64,000 nucleotides of DNA from Thiodiazotropha sp050291245 (GTDB lineage: Bacteria; Pseudomonadota; Gammaproteobacteria; Chromatiales; Chromatiaceae). Of this stretch, positions 36,063 through 49,209 are shown one piece after another (positions within the stretch are counted from its first letter, which is position 1; every line of letters begins with the position of its first letter). A model generated the notes under the pieces. It did no database searches, was not told the origin of the DNA, and saw only the letters and a list, made by a program, of their open reading frames with translations. Where the stretch lies: the NCBI GenBank assembly GCA_050291245.1, contig JBNKJP010000023.1, positions 1-64,000 of the forward strand. Direction: 5' to 3'. The translations under genes and the position numbers were made by a program.

Positions 36063-36995
36063 ATGAAAATCATATACTTACGCGGTATTAGTCATGATCA
36101 TGGGAATGCGCTTTCCTGGCTGGGAGTCTCCCTGTTCATTGGGCTGGCACTGCTGTTCGGCCTGAGCATGCTCTGGGTCGGATACCGCATGGGGGTAAGT
36201 GACACCGAATTTCCGGAACACCAACTGGTCAGCAGCTTGAAGCGCACCTTTCAGCAGGAAAGGATGCTCCTCGAAGACGTCAAACAGGATACCCAGAGTG
36301 GCATCGACGCCCTGGCGATCCGGGTGGGACAACTCCAGTCGCAGCTGTTACGGCTCGATGCACTGGGCGAACGCCTGGTGGCAATGGGGGGGCTGGACAA
36401 GGGCGAATTCAGTTTCGACATCGCTCCCGCACTGGGTGGTCCCGAGGCGGCTCAGTCCCTCGATGAACCCTCCGCGCTACCCGGGCTGCTTGAAGAGATG
36501 GATCAGTTAGAGGCGATGATCGAACATCGCCAGCAGCAACTTTCCCTGGTGGAAGACCTGATTATGAACTCGAATCTCGAGGATGCGGTACACCCAACCG
36601 GCCGGCCGGTCACCAAAGGCTGGATATCCTCCTATTTCGGGATGCGCAATGACCCCTTTACCGGTAAGCGCACCATGCACAAAGGCATGGATTTCGCGGG
36701 TAAGGAGGGCTCCGATGTGGTTGCAGTCGCCTCCGGGGTGGTCACCTGGGCCGGTAAACGCTATGGTTACGGCGAACTGGTCGAAATCAATCATGGCAAG
36801 GGATATGTCACCCGCTATGGCCACAATCAGGAGATCCTGGTGGAGATCGGAGACCGGGTCAAGCAGGGTGAGGTGATTGCCACCATGGGTTCCACCGGAC
36901 GTTCCACCGGACCCCATGTGCATTTCGAGGTGGTCAGAAATGGCAAAATCGTCGATCCGACAAAATATATCCTGACCAAGCGCTCCCAGGGTTGA
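36063..36995 (+). CDS. M23-family peptidoglycan endopeptidase
   Basis: 310 aa. One membrane helix (about 17-42), a coiled-coil region (about 60-175), then an M23 (LasA-type) zinc metalloprotease domain (about 200-300). Zinc and catalytic residues are visible in GKRTMHKGMDFAG (HxxxD) and GPHVHFEVV (HxH), so it should be an active endopeptidase rather than an EnvC/NlpD-type activator. Location upstream of secA is conserved in many gammaproteobacteria. Confidence 0.9.
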   Translation: MKIIYLRGISHDHGNALSWLGVSLFIGLALLFGLSMLWVGYRMGVSDTEFPEHQLVSSLKRTFQQERMLLEDVKQDTQSGIDALAIRVGQLQSQLLRLDALGERLVAMGGLDKGEFSFDIAPALGGPEAAQSLDEPSALPGLLEEMDQLEAMIEHRQQQLSLVEDLIMNSNLEDAVHPTGRPVTKGWISSYFGMRNDPFTGKRTMHKGMDFAGKEGSDVVAVASGVVTWAGKRYGYGELVEINHGKGYVTRYGHNQEILVEIGDRVKQGEVIATMGSTGRSTGPHVHFEVVRNGKIVDPTKYILTKRSQG

Positions 36996-37123
36996 TCCGA
37001 TCACGAGATTCTACGGAACCGATGGCCGCCAGGTCTCTCTAATACCTTCAGCCCGCCCAACCGGCACGTCTTTTAATCGAAACGGAGACTGAGCTGGCGA
37101 CTCGATAATCTGCGACACCATCC

Positions 37124-37152
37124 TTTAGCAGCGTCCCGGCATGCTGTATGAT
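37124..37152 (+). promoter_or_regulatory. Possible secA promoter
   Basis: TATGAT (37147-37152) with a weak -35, TTTAGC (37124-37129), at 17-bp spacing, 36 nt before the secA ATG. Confidence 0.3.
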
Positions 37153-37188
37153 CGCACACATTTCGCTGTTTGACGGAAACCCCGATTC

Positions 37189-40008
<2,820 letters not shown>

Positions 40009-40009
40009 T

Positions 40010-41212
40010 ATGACGGGATCCGCCTACCGCGTGTCGGGTGTACGGCTTGGCGTGGCCGCTGCCGGTATCAAGTATGCCGACCGCAACGACCTGTTAGTGA
40101 TCGAAATCCCGGAAACCGGCAGCTGTGCCGCGGTGTTTACCCGCAATGCCTTCTGCGCGGCTCCGGTGCAACTGGCCCGGCAGCATCTGCAGCAGGAGCG
40201 ACCCCGTTTCCTGATGGTCAATTCCGGCAATGCCAACGCAGGCACCGGTCAACAGGGTTTGGACAGCGCCCGTAAGACCTGTCAGGCGTTGGCTGAAACC
40301 GCCCCCTGTCGCAGCGGGCAGGTGCTGCCTTTCTCCACCGGGGTGATCGGTGAACCGCTTCCCTGGGAACGGATCAACGAGGCCCTGCCCAAGGCGTTGC
40401 GGGATCTCAGCGAGGATGGCTGGGAGCCTGCCTCCCGGGCCATCATGACCACCGACACCCGTCCCAAGCTGGTGACCCGGCAATTTGAGATCGATGGGGT
40501 CGCGGTTCGGGTAACCGGCATGGCCAAGGGTTCCGGAATGATCCGACCCGACATGGCTACCATGCTCGCCTATCTCGCCACCGATCTGGCGGTTGAGCCC
40601 GGTCTCCTGCAGGAGATCCTGGAACAGGCGGTCAAGCCCTCCTTCAACAGCATCACCGTGGACGGGGATACCTCGACCAATGATGCCTGTGTGCTGATCG
40701 CCAGCGGAGTTTCCCCTCTGGCGCCACTGAATGATCGTGGTGCGGCGGTTTTTGCGCCTTTCGTCCAGGCTGTTGAGGAGGTCTGCATGAGTCTCGCTCG
40801 TGAGATCATCTCCGATGGCGAGGGAGCGACCAAACTGGTGGAAATCCGGGTCGAAGGCGCCGCCGATGAACAAGAGGCGCGGGATGTGGCCTATACCATT
40901 GCCCACTCGCCCCTGGTGAAGACCGCGCTGTTCGCTTCCGATCCCAACTGGGGGCGGATACTGGCGGCGGTTGGACGCGCGGGTGTTAAGGATCTGGATA
41001 TCGAGCGGGTGGCAATCTGGCTGGACGATGTGTGCATCGTGGAGCAGGGTGGCCGGGCGGCCGGTTACACCGAGGCGGCGGGTCAGTCAGTGATGCAGCG
41101 TGGCGAATTCACCATCCGGGTGGCGCTGGGGCGGGGTGAGGCCCAGACCCGGGTTCTGACCTGTGATTTTTCTTACGATTACGTCAAGATCAATGCGGAG
41201 TACCGCACCTGA
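40010..41212 (+). CDS. argJ: Bifunctional ornithine acetyltransferase/N-acetylglutamate synthase
   Basis: 400 aa. Recycles the acetyl group in arginine synthesis. It is a self-cleaving Ntn-type enzyme: KGSGMIRPDMATM (173-185) contains the nucleophile Thr184 at which the chain splits. VNSGNANAGTG, FSTGVIGEPLP, and SDPNWGRILAAVGRAG are further signatures. The ATG lies 1 nt after the secA stop. Confidence 0.96.
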   Translation: MTGSAYRVSGVRLGVAAAGIKYADRNDLLVIEIPETGSCAAVFTRNAFCAAPVQLARQHLQQERPRFLMVNSGNANAGTGQQGLDSARKTCQALAETAPCRSGQVLPFSTGVIGEPLPWERINEALPKALRDLSEDGWEPASRAIMTTDTRPKLVTRQFEIDGVAVRVTGMAKGSGMIRPDMATMLAYLATDLAVEPGLLQEILEQAVKPSFNSITVDGDTSTNDACVLIASGVSPLAPLNDRGAAVFAPFVQAVEEVCMSLAREIISDGEGATKLVEIRVEGAADEQEARDVAYTIAHSPLVKTALFASDPNWGRILAAVGRAGVKDLDIERVAIWLDDVCIVEQGGRAAGYTEAAGQSVMQRGEFTIRVALGRGEAQTRVLTCDFSYDYVKINAEYRT

Positions 41213-41269
41213 TCCGCACAGGGAGCCAATCCCGTATCGCCCAGGTTCTGTCGGGCCGGACTTGTCGGC

Positions 41270-42205
41270 ATGTTGATCCATGTCGCCGCGGCCGCCATCT
41301 TCGACGGTAGCGGTCGTGTGCTGCTCAGTCAGCGTGCGCGAAATACCCATCAGGGCGGGCTCTGGGAATTCCCCGGTGGGAAACTCGAACCCGGTGAAAC
41401 CCCGCGCCAGGCGCTGCTCCGGGAGTTGTCCGAGGAACTCGCCATCCGGGTTCAGGACAGCCGTCCGCTGATCCGGGTGCGGCACGACTATGGTGACCGA
41501 GCGGTGCTGATCGATTTTTTCCGCGTATACGATTACCAGGGAGAGGCCCGGGGCGTGGAAGGCCAACCCCTGCGCTGGGTCGCCCCCGGGACTCTGCGGC
41601 CGGAGGAGTTTCCCGCCGCGGACCGGCCGGTTATCACGGCCCTGCAACTGCCGCAAACCTACGCGATCACGGGCGAAGATCCTACCGATACAGAGGCTTT
41701 TCTTCACCGCTTCGAGGGGTTGCTTGAGAGGGGTGTCCGCCTGATTCAGCTGCGCGCGCACGCCTTGCCGGATGACGTCTATGCTCGGCTTCTGATCACG
41801 ACCCACGCCCTTTGCCGTACACAGGGGGCATGTCTGATCGTGAACCGGCCCCGGGATGTGACCCGCTGGCAGGGGCAGGGCGATGGGATTCACCTGGGTT
41901 CAGCCCAATTGACGGCGCTAAAGAGGCGTCCCCAGGGCCCGGGTTGGGTAGGTGCCTCATGCCACACCCTTGCAGAACTACAGGTTGCGGATGCCCTGGG
42001 ACTGGATTATGCCCTGCTCTCACCTGTCCTGCCCACCTTGACCCATCCGGGGGCAGAGGCCCTGGGATGGGAACGGTTTGCCGAATGGGTTGACCAGGTC
42101 AATCTACCGGTATTTGCCCTGGGCGGGGTGAATGGCGAGAACCTGTCCCAGGCTTGTGATGCCGGGGGGCAGGGCATCGCAGGCATTCGCGCTTTCTGGA
42201 GCTAG
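41270..42205 (+). CDS. Nudix hydrolase (MutT-like) fused to ThiE/TenI-like domain
   Basis: 311 aa. Residues 1-130 form a MutT-like Nudix domain with the box GGKLEPGETPRQALLRELSE followed by EL (last Gly of the box is Ala), expected to cleave 8-oxo-dGTP. Residues about 140-311 are a TMP-synthase/TenI-like barrel (LIQLRAHAL, DGIHLGSAQL, ASCHTLAEL, VFALGGV). Thiamine-synthase active-site residues look degenerate (QLRAHA and VNRP in place of QLREK and VNDR), so catalysis by this half is doubtful. The fusion is widespread in gammaproteobacteria, often near argJ and secA. Confidence 0.88.
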   Translation: MLIHVAAAAIFDGSGRVLLSQRARNTHQGGLWEFPGGKLEPGETPRQALLRELSEELAIRVQDSRPLIRVRHDYGDRAVLIDFFRVYDYQGEARGVEGQPLRWVAPGTLRPEEFPAADRPVITALQLPQTYAITGEDPTDTEAFLHRFEGLLERGVRLIQLRAHALPDDVYARLLITTHALCRTQGACLIVNRPRDVTRWQGQGDGIHLGSAQLTALKRRPQGPGWVGASCHTLAELQVADALGLDYALLSPVLPTLTHPGAEALGWERFAEWVDQVNLPVFALGGVNGENLSQACDAGGQGIAGIRAFWS

Positions 42206-42594
42206 TCACTGAAACCGTAGCTGTCGATGATGCCCTGAAGTGTCTCGATCTTTTCATCCGAGGTTTCGACGAATTCGAAACCTGAGTCGTAAAAGGCGGT
42301 GTTGATATCCCGGTCGCTCCAGCGGCAGATGGCTTTGAAGCTGAGGTATTTCGCATCCTCCTCGCTGTCCGGCAGGTGAATCTTGAGGTTGAGTTCCTCA
42401 CCCGTGGGGATCGCCTTTTCGCCGATTAGCATCATCCCCCGGGAATTGATGTCCACGACCTGGCCCAGGGGCAGATTGTTCTCCCGTTGCCAAACCCGCA
42501 GGTAGTAGATCAGGTGGCGACGCTTTTCCGTGCGCCGGTCTTCCGGTTTGGTGCTGTGTTGTAAACTGTGCTCACCCGGTCTTTTCATATACAT
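42202..42594 (-). CDS. PilZ-domain c-di-GMP-binding protein
   Basis: 130 aa. A single PilZ domain: the basic switch EDRRTEKRRH (about 18-27) and DINSRGMMLIG (the D/NxSxxG motif) that together bind cyclic di-GMP. Stand-alone PilZ proteins act as adaptors for motility or exopolysaccharide systems; the target is unknown. It overlaps the convergent Nudix gene by 4 nt and is divergent from the hybrid kinase gene. Start ATG at 42594 or 42588. Confidence 0.85.
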   Translation of the reverse strand: MYMKRPGEHSLQHSTKPEDRRTEKRRHLIYYLRVWQRENNLPLGQVVDINSRGMMLIGEKAIPTGEELNLKIHLPDSEEDAKYLSFKAICRWSDRDINTAFYDSGFEFVETSDEKIETLQGIIDSYGFSD

Positions 42595-42873
42595 CACGAA
42601 TACCCTTCGGTAGGATGGTATGGCAATAATGATAGTGGTTCGTGTCGAGACTCACAATTACCTTAGGATTGTAAACCCTACGGCTTTCCGTACGGGTCAG
42701 GGTACGGGTATTATCAGTGCTGTATTAGGGGCGTACGGACCTTTCCAGGTCGCGTCAGGTGATCCGGCGCTTTCCCGTATTGCGAATTGATGTTTCACTA
42801 TTGTCTTTCGTCATAGCGGTAGTTCGTCACCTGGCAAGGAGTTGCTATGGCTTACATTTCAGGATGACCTGTT

Positions 42874-44997
42874 ATGTTTTCGAAAATCTTCGATAGGGAT
42901 CTGCTGTACAATTCGGAATATCAGCAGGCCCTGGTACGTTTGGCAATCTGGCTGTTCTGCTGCCTGTCCATGTGGTTCGCCGTCCAAACAAAATATTACG
43001 CTGTTGATTTCCCCCTGCTGGTCACCCTGTATTCTTGGTATTTCGCCATCTTCATCGTGCTTTTGGTCAATGTGGTGATCTGGCCCAGCTTGCCACATCG
43101 GATCTATTTCACCCTGTTCATCGATATCAGTGCCACCAGTCTGGCGATCTACCTGACCTCGGACGCCTTCAGTCCCTTCTACCTGATCTATCACTGGATC
43201 TATATCTCATACGGCATCAGATACGGAGCGCGGACCCTGCTGTTATCGATGCTGTTGAACTTTCTTACCTATGCCTGGGTGATCCATACCCTTCAGCAGT
43301 GGCAGACCCAGTTTTTCGAGACCTTCCTGTTCCTGTTTTTATTGCTGATCGTACCGGTTTATCAATTTACCCTGCTGCGACAATTACATCATGCGAAGCA
43401 GGAGGCGATGCACGCCAAGCAGGCCCGGGGAGACTTTCTTGCCACCATGACTCACGAACTGCGTACCCCGCTGATCGGTGTCATGGGAATGGCGCGGTTA
43501 CTTGAGAATACCCCGCTGGATGTGGAGCAGAAGGAGTATGTTCACGCGATCAACGCCTCGGCCAGACTGCTTCGTTCCATGATCAGCGATGTTCTGGATC
43601 TATCGAAGATCGATGCCAACAAGCTGGAGTTGACCTCGGAATGGTTCGATGTCTATGAAATGGTCAAGAACATCACCTCGACCCTGGCTCCCGAGGTTCA
43701 GGAGAAACAGCTTGAGATGTATTGCTATATCGATCCCGAGGTGCCGCTGAAACTGCGGGGTGACAAACTGCGAGTCTCCCAGATCCTGTTCAACATGCTG
43801 GGCAACGCGATTAAATTTACCGAACGGGGTTATGTTTGTCTGCGCATACACTATGAGGAAAACGCGCTGCAGATGCCGGAAAGACATATCCTGTTCGAGG
43901 TCGAAGACAGCGGTATCGGCATCGAACGAGCCAAGCTGCCGGATATCTTTGACAACTTCTGGCAGGGCGATAGCGCCCCCCCCCGCAGACGTTTCGAGGG
44001 CACCGGTCTGGGCACTTCGGTGATCCGGGATCTGACCCGTCTGATGAACGGTCAGGTAGCTGTGTCCAGCGAACTGGGAAAGGGCAGCGTGTTCAGTGTG
44101 CGACTGCCTCTGCTGCCGAAATTGGGGGACTGGGATGGTCAGAGCGTGGCTGAGTCCCTGAAGCAGTATTTTCCTCTGATTCGAAACAAGCGGGTGCTGA
44201 TCTACGAGAACGATCCCATCGCCCTGCAACAGCATCTGCAGATGATCGATGAACTGGGTATGCAAGCCTCGAGCGCCCGTGACCTGGAACAGTTCAGCAG
44301 ACGGCTGTCAGCGGAAACGGACCTGGTACTGGTCTGTGATTCGCTTGCCGACGGTTCGGTGCGGCAGGTGATTCGCAGTGTACGGGCATACGAACCGGTG
44401 ATCCCCTTGGTGCTGGCGGGTTATCGTGCCCACACCCTTGACTATGCCACCTACAACACCACGGTGCTGATCAAACCGTTTCTTCCAGATGAGTTGGCCC
44501 AGGCGGTCATTGATCAGTTGGTATCTCACCAGGACCAGCAGAGCGCGGCGGAACCGTCGGCGAGTGCCCAGGAGGCGACAAAACTCCCCCGTTCCATGAA
44601 TGTCCTATTGGCCGAGGATAACGTGATCGCCGCCAAGGTGCTGGCGACCCTGCTCAAACAACGGGGCCATCAGGTGAAGGTTGCCCGGGATGGCCGGGAA
44701 GCACTGCAGGCGGTCAAAGAATCGGAGTTCGAACTGGCCTTTGTTGATCTGTGCATGCCTCATGTGGACGGTATCGAGTTCACGCGACGCTACCGTCAGT
44801 CGGAAGGCGAGGAACGATACATGCCGATCTATGCGCTGACCGCAAACAGCAAGGAGGATATCATGGATCTGTGTATTCGTGCGGGCATGGATGGGTTCTT
44901 GGCCAAACCGGTGGAACCGGAGTTGCTGGATAGGATCATCGAACGCTGTATCGGCGGGGGGTTAGACCCGGATGAACTCAGCCCGGTGACGGGGTGA
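42874..44997 (+). CDS. RpfC-like hybrid sensor histidine kinase
   Basis: 707 aa. Residues 1-165 hold about five membrane helices resembling the RpfC sensor (EYQQALVRLAIW, YISYGIRYGARTLLLS). HisKA with ATMTHELRTPL (His194), then HATPase (NAIKFTERG, VEDSGIGIERAKL, GTGLGTSVI). A first receiver-like domain (about 440-560) seems degenerate; the second (about 570-690) has LLAEDN, phospho-acceptor Asp625 in FVDLCMP, TANS, and AKPV. RpfC senses DSF fatty-acid signals and ends in an HPt domain, which is missing here. A separate HPt partner would be needed for a phosphorelay. Confidence 0.88.
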   Translation: MFSKIFDRDLLYNSEYQQALVRLAIWLFCCLSMWFAVQTKYYAVDFPLLVTLYSWYFAIFIVLLVNVVIWPSLPHRIYFTLFIDISATSLAIYLTSDAFSPFYLIYHWIYISYGIRYGARTLLLSMLLNFLTYAWVIHTLQQWQTQFFETFLFLFLLLIVPVYQFTLLRQLHHAKQEAMHAKQARGDFLATMTHELRTPLIGVMGMARLLENTPLDVEQKEYVHAINASARLLRSMISDVLDLSKIDANKLELTSEWFDVYEMVKNITSTLAPEVQEKQLEMYCYIDPEVPLKLRGDKLRVSQILFNMLGNAIKFTERGYVCLRIHYEENALQMPERHILFEVEDSGIGIERAKLPDIFDNFWQGDSAPPRRRFEGTGLGTSVIRDLTRLMNGQVAVSSELGKGSVFSVRLPLLPKLGDWDGQSVAESLKQYFPLIRNKRVLIYENDPIALQQHLQMIDELGMQASSARDLEQFSRRLSAETDLVLVCDSLADGSVRQVIRSVRAYEPVIPLVLAGYRAHTLDYATYNTTVLIKPFLPDELAQAVIDQLVSHQDQQSAAEPSASAQEATKLPRSMNVLLAEDNVIAAKVLATLLKQRGHQVKVARDGREALQAVKESEFELAFVDLCMPHVDGIEFTRRYRQSEGEERYMPIYALTANSKEDIMDLCIRAGMDGFLAKPVEPELLDRIIERCIGGGLDPDELSPVTG

Positions 44998-45070
44998 TGA
45001 TGGCCAGGCTTTTTATCAGAATTCAACATGGTCACTTTGCCGAGAGACGTCCGTTGCCTGGGGAGAGAAG

Positions 45071-45310
45071 TTTTGAGTTATTAGTTTTGAGTTTTTAGTT
45101 GATGAGTTCGCCGCGCCCACGGTTTTTCTCGTTCCCACGCTCCGCGTGGGAATGCAGACCGGGGTACGAATCACGCGGCAAGACCGATCGTTACAGCTGG
45201 CTTAGTAGGCATTCCCACGCAGAGCGTGGGAACGTTGAACGAGAAATATAAAAACCTGAGCGCAGCGAACTCATCAACTAAAAACTAATAACTCAAAACT
45301 TAAAACTCAC
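45071..45310. repeat. Long inverted repeat enclosing two palindromes
   Basis: The left arm (about 45071-45118: AGTTTTGAGTTATTAG..., then TTGATGAGTTCGCCGCGC) is the reverse complement, with small insertions, of the right arm (about 45256-45309, GAGCGCAGCGAACTCATCAA onward). Between them lie two TTCCCACGC/GCGTGGGAA palindromes (45132-45152 and 45212-45232). The right arm runs into the last codons of metF. Confidence 0.7.
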
Positions 45311-46156
45311 ATTCAGCGCTTGCCAGATCCGAATCGTGGGTTCCGCTTGATTCATGGTATAGAAGTGCAACCCAGGGGCGCCCCCTGACAACAAACGCTC
45401 ACACAATGCGGTGACGACTTCGGCACCGAAGTTGCGGATCGATTCCAGATCATCACCGTATCCCTCCAGGCGTTTACGGATCCAGCGCGGTATCTCTGCC
45501 CCACAGGCATCGGAAAAGCGACTCAGTTGAAGCGAGTTGGTGATCGGCATGATCCCCGGCACGATGGGGATGTCGAGTTGCATCCGCTGACAGTCGTCGA
45601 GGAAACGGAAGTAGGCATCCGAGTTGTAGAAGTATTGGGTAATGGCGCTGTCGGCTCCCGCCTCGACCTTGCGTTTGAAGTACTTGAGATCCTGTTCCGG
45701 ACTGCTCGATTGGGGATGAAACTCCGGGTAGGCTGCCACTTCGATGTGAAAAACGTCGCCAAACTGTTCCCGGATCAGAGCCACCAGTTGGTTGGCGTGA
45801 TGGAGTTCCCCCAGATCACCCAGGCCGATACCCGAGGGCAGATCCCCCCGCAGGGCTACCACCCGGCGCAGGCCTTTGTCCCGGTAACGCTCCAGGATCT
45901 GCAGAATCTCTCCTCGATCCGCGCCGATACATGAGAGGTGCGGGGCGGTATCGATATTTTGCTCCCACAGCCAGTCCACCGTCTCGAAGGTGCGTTGCTG
46001 GGTCGATCCCCCCGCGCCATAGGTCACGGAGAAGAAGGCGGGATTGAGGGCCTTGAGTTTTTCCACGTTGGCCTTCATTTTGTCGAACCCCTGGGCGGTC
46101 TTGGGCGGGAAGAGTTCGAAGCTGATGATATTCTGTTTGGAATCTGCTGTGTTCAT
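45293..46156 (-). CDS. metF: 5,10-methylenetetrahydrofolate reductase
   Basis: 287 aa. FAD enzyme making 5-methyl-THF for methionine synthesis. SFELFPPKT carries the catalytic Glu, FSVTYGAGGS, PHLSCIG, LRGDLPSG, YPEFHPQS, and ITQYFYN are family blocks. The last residues (NVSFKF) are encoded inside an A/T-rich repeat, so the repeat seems to have replaced the original end. It follows ahcY by 104 nt on the same strand. Confidence 0.95.
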   Translation of the reverse strand: MNTADSKQNIISFELFPPKTAQGFDKMKANVEKLKALNPAFFSVTYGAGGSTQQRTFETVDWLWEQNIDTAPHLSCIGADRGEILQILERYRDKGLRRVVALRGDLPSGIGLGDLGELHHANQLVALIREQFGDVFHIEVAAYPEFHPQSSSPEQDLKYFKRKVEAGADSAITQYFYNSDAYFRFLDDCQRMQLDIPIVPGIMPITNSLQLSRFSDACGAEIPRWIRKRLEGYGDDLESIRNFGAEVVTALCERLLSGGAPGLHFYTMNQAEPTIRIWQALNVSFKF

Positions 46157-46220
46157 TGCTTGAGTTCGTTTCCTGAAACCGGGTCAGGTGACTGCAGGGG
46201 TGTAAAAGGGTGATTTTCTC

Positions 46221-46249
46221 TTCGTTCCCACGCAGCGCATGGGAACGAA
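46221..46249. repeat. TTCCCACGC-family palindrome, copy 4
   Basis: TTCGTTCCC (46221-46229) pairs with GGGAACGAA (46241-46249) around ACGCAGCGCAT. It lies between ahcY and metF and could act as a processing or partial termination hairpin. Confidence 0.65.
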
Positions 46250-46260
46250 TAGATGAGCGT

Positions 46261-47667
<1,407 letters not shown>

Positions 47668-47687
47668 GGTAATCAGCTCCTGAATAA

Positions 47688-47764
47688 CGTGAGTGAGCGC
47701 CGTTCGATCTGTCGGTAGGCTTGCCGAGCCTGGCGGATGGACTCCGTTGCAGCGCTCCTCGGCA
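47688..47764 (-). promoter_or_regulatory. S-adenosylhomocysteine (SAH) riboswitch
   Basis: On the minus strand the ahcY leader contains, in order, CCGAGGAGCGCUGC, CCAGGCUCGG and ACGGCGCUCAC, the three conserved blocks of the SAH riboswitch. The outer helix pairs GAGCGC with GCGCUC. The aptamer ends about 9 nt before the AGGAGC ribosome site of ahcY. SAH binding turns on ahcY-type genes in known cases. Confidence 0.92.
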
Positions 47765-47776
47765 AACATTTTTTGA

Positions 47777-47897
47777 GTAATTTTTAATTATGAATTTTGA
47801 ATGTTGAATTGTCGAGTGCGCTTCGCGCACGACCATTCAAAAATAAGCACTCGCGCAGCGAGCACCTAAATTCATAATTCAACATTCAAAATTAAAC
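47777..47897. repeat. A/T-rich inverted repeat with GC-rich inner palindromes
   Basis: The left arm (about 47781-47810: TAATTATGAATTTTGAATGT, then TGAATT) is inverted in the right arm (about 47868-47897, with ATTCATAATTCAACATTCAA). Inside are GCGCTTCGCGC (47819-47829) and CTCGCGCAGCGAG. It fills the metK-ahcY gap and reaches the metK stop. Confidence 0.65.
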
Positions 47898-49076
47898 TTT
47901 AGCGTCTTCCCGCAAAGCTTCCGCCTTATCGGTCAACTCCCAGGTAAACCCCTCATCCTCACGTCCGAAGTGGCCGTAGGCGGCGGTCTTGCGATAGGTG
48001 ATCCGGTCGGTGTTATAGAGGTCGAGCATCTTGATGATACCGTAGGGGCGCAGATCAAAATGCTCACGCACCAGTTTCGATATCGCCTCGTCAGGGATTT
48101 TTCCGGTGCCAAAGGTCTCCACCATGATCGAGGTGGGTTCGGCCACGCCGATTGCGTAGGAGACCTGAATTTCACAACGCTCGGCCAGGCCCGCGGCGAC
48201 GATATTCTTGGCCACATAGCGGCCGGCATAGGCCGCGGAGCGATCGACCTTGGAAGGATCCTTGCCGGAAAAGGCGCCCCCCCCGTGGCGCGCCGCGCCC
48301 CCATAGGTATCGACAATGATCTTGCGGCCGGTCAGGCCACAGTCACCCACGGGGCCGCCGATCACGAAACTTCCCGTGGGGTTGATGTGGATATTGTCAG
48401 CGGGGCATTGGTCGAGCCACGCCTTCGGCAGTACGGGTTGAATGATGTTCTCCATCACCGCTTCGCGTAACTGGTCATAGCCGATATCCGGATCGTGCTG
48501 GGTCGAGAGCACGACCGCGCCGATTCCCACGACCTGACCCTCTTCATAATGAAGGGTGACCTGGCTCTTGGCGTCCGGACGCAACCAGGGAAGCACGCCG
48601 GACTTGCGGATTTCCGACTGGCGCCGAACCAACCTCTGGGCATAGGTGATGGGCGCGGGCATGAGCACATCGGTCTCGTTGGTGGCATAGCCGAACATCA
48701 TGCCCTGGTCCCCGGCACCCTGTTCTTCCGGTGAAGAACGATCGACACCCTGGGCGATGTTCGCCGATTGCTTGCCTATCAGCGACATGACCGCACAGGT
48801 CGATCCGTCGAATCCGACATGGGAACTGGTGTAGCCGATGTCACTGACCACCTCGCGTACCAGTTCATCGAGATCCACCCAGGCCTCGGTGGTGATTTCA
48901 CCCGCGACGATGACCGCCCCGGTCTTGATCAGGGTCTCGCAGGCTACGCGGGCCCTTTCCGGGTGTGGGTCCTTCTGCAGGATGGCGTCCAGCATGGCGT
49001 CTGATATCTGGTCGGCAACCTTGTCGGGATGGCCTTCGGAAACCGATTCCGAGGTGAAGATATAGTCTTTTGTCAT
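47892..49076 (-). CDS. metK: S-adenosylmethionine synthetase
   Basis: 394 aa. Makes SAM from methionine and ATP. SESVSEGHPDKVADQISD with catalytic His16, GEITTEAWVD, GAGDQGMMFGYA, GGPVGDCGLTGRKIIVDTYG, and GGGAFSGKDPSKVDRS are diagnostic. With ahcY and metF it forms a methyl-cycle block. No SAM riboswitch is recognised in its leader. Confidence 0.97.
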   Translation of the reverse strand: MTKDYIFTSESVSEGHPDKVADQISDAMLDAILQKDPHPERARVACETLIKTGAVIVAGEITTEAWVDLDELVREVVSDIGYTSSHVGFDGSTCAVMSLIGKQSANIAQGVDRSSPEEQGAGDQGMMFGYATNETDVLMPAPITYAQRLVRRQSEIRKSGVLPWLRPDAKSQVTLHYEEGQVVGIGAVVLSTQHDPDIGYDQLREAVMENIIQPVLPKAWLDQCPADNIHINPTGSFVIGGPVGDCGLTGRKIIVDTYGGAARHGGGAFSGKDPSKVDRSAAYAGRYVAKNIVAAGLAERCEIQVSYAIGVAEPTSIMVETFGTGKIPDEAISKLVREHFDLRPYGIIKMLDLYNTDRITYRKTAAYGHFGREDEGFTWELTDKAEALREDAKV

Positions 49077-49209
49077 AGTTTTGTTGCTACGGATGTTTTG
49101 GAATCAGGGGGGGTGTCCGTATCCGGACGAAAAACGGATTTTACACATAAGCCGGCTTTTTGCATAATGCCCCACCCTGACTCAATTCAATGTATTGAAT
49201 GGAACAATA

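Noticed and set aside
49077..49209. SAM riboswitch before metK
   Set aside because: None of the conserved blocks of known SAM riboswitch classes is visible in the leader.
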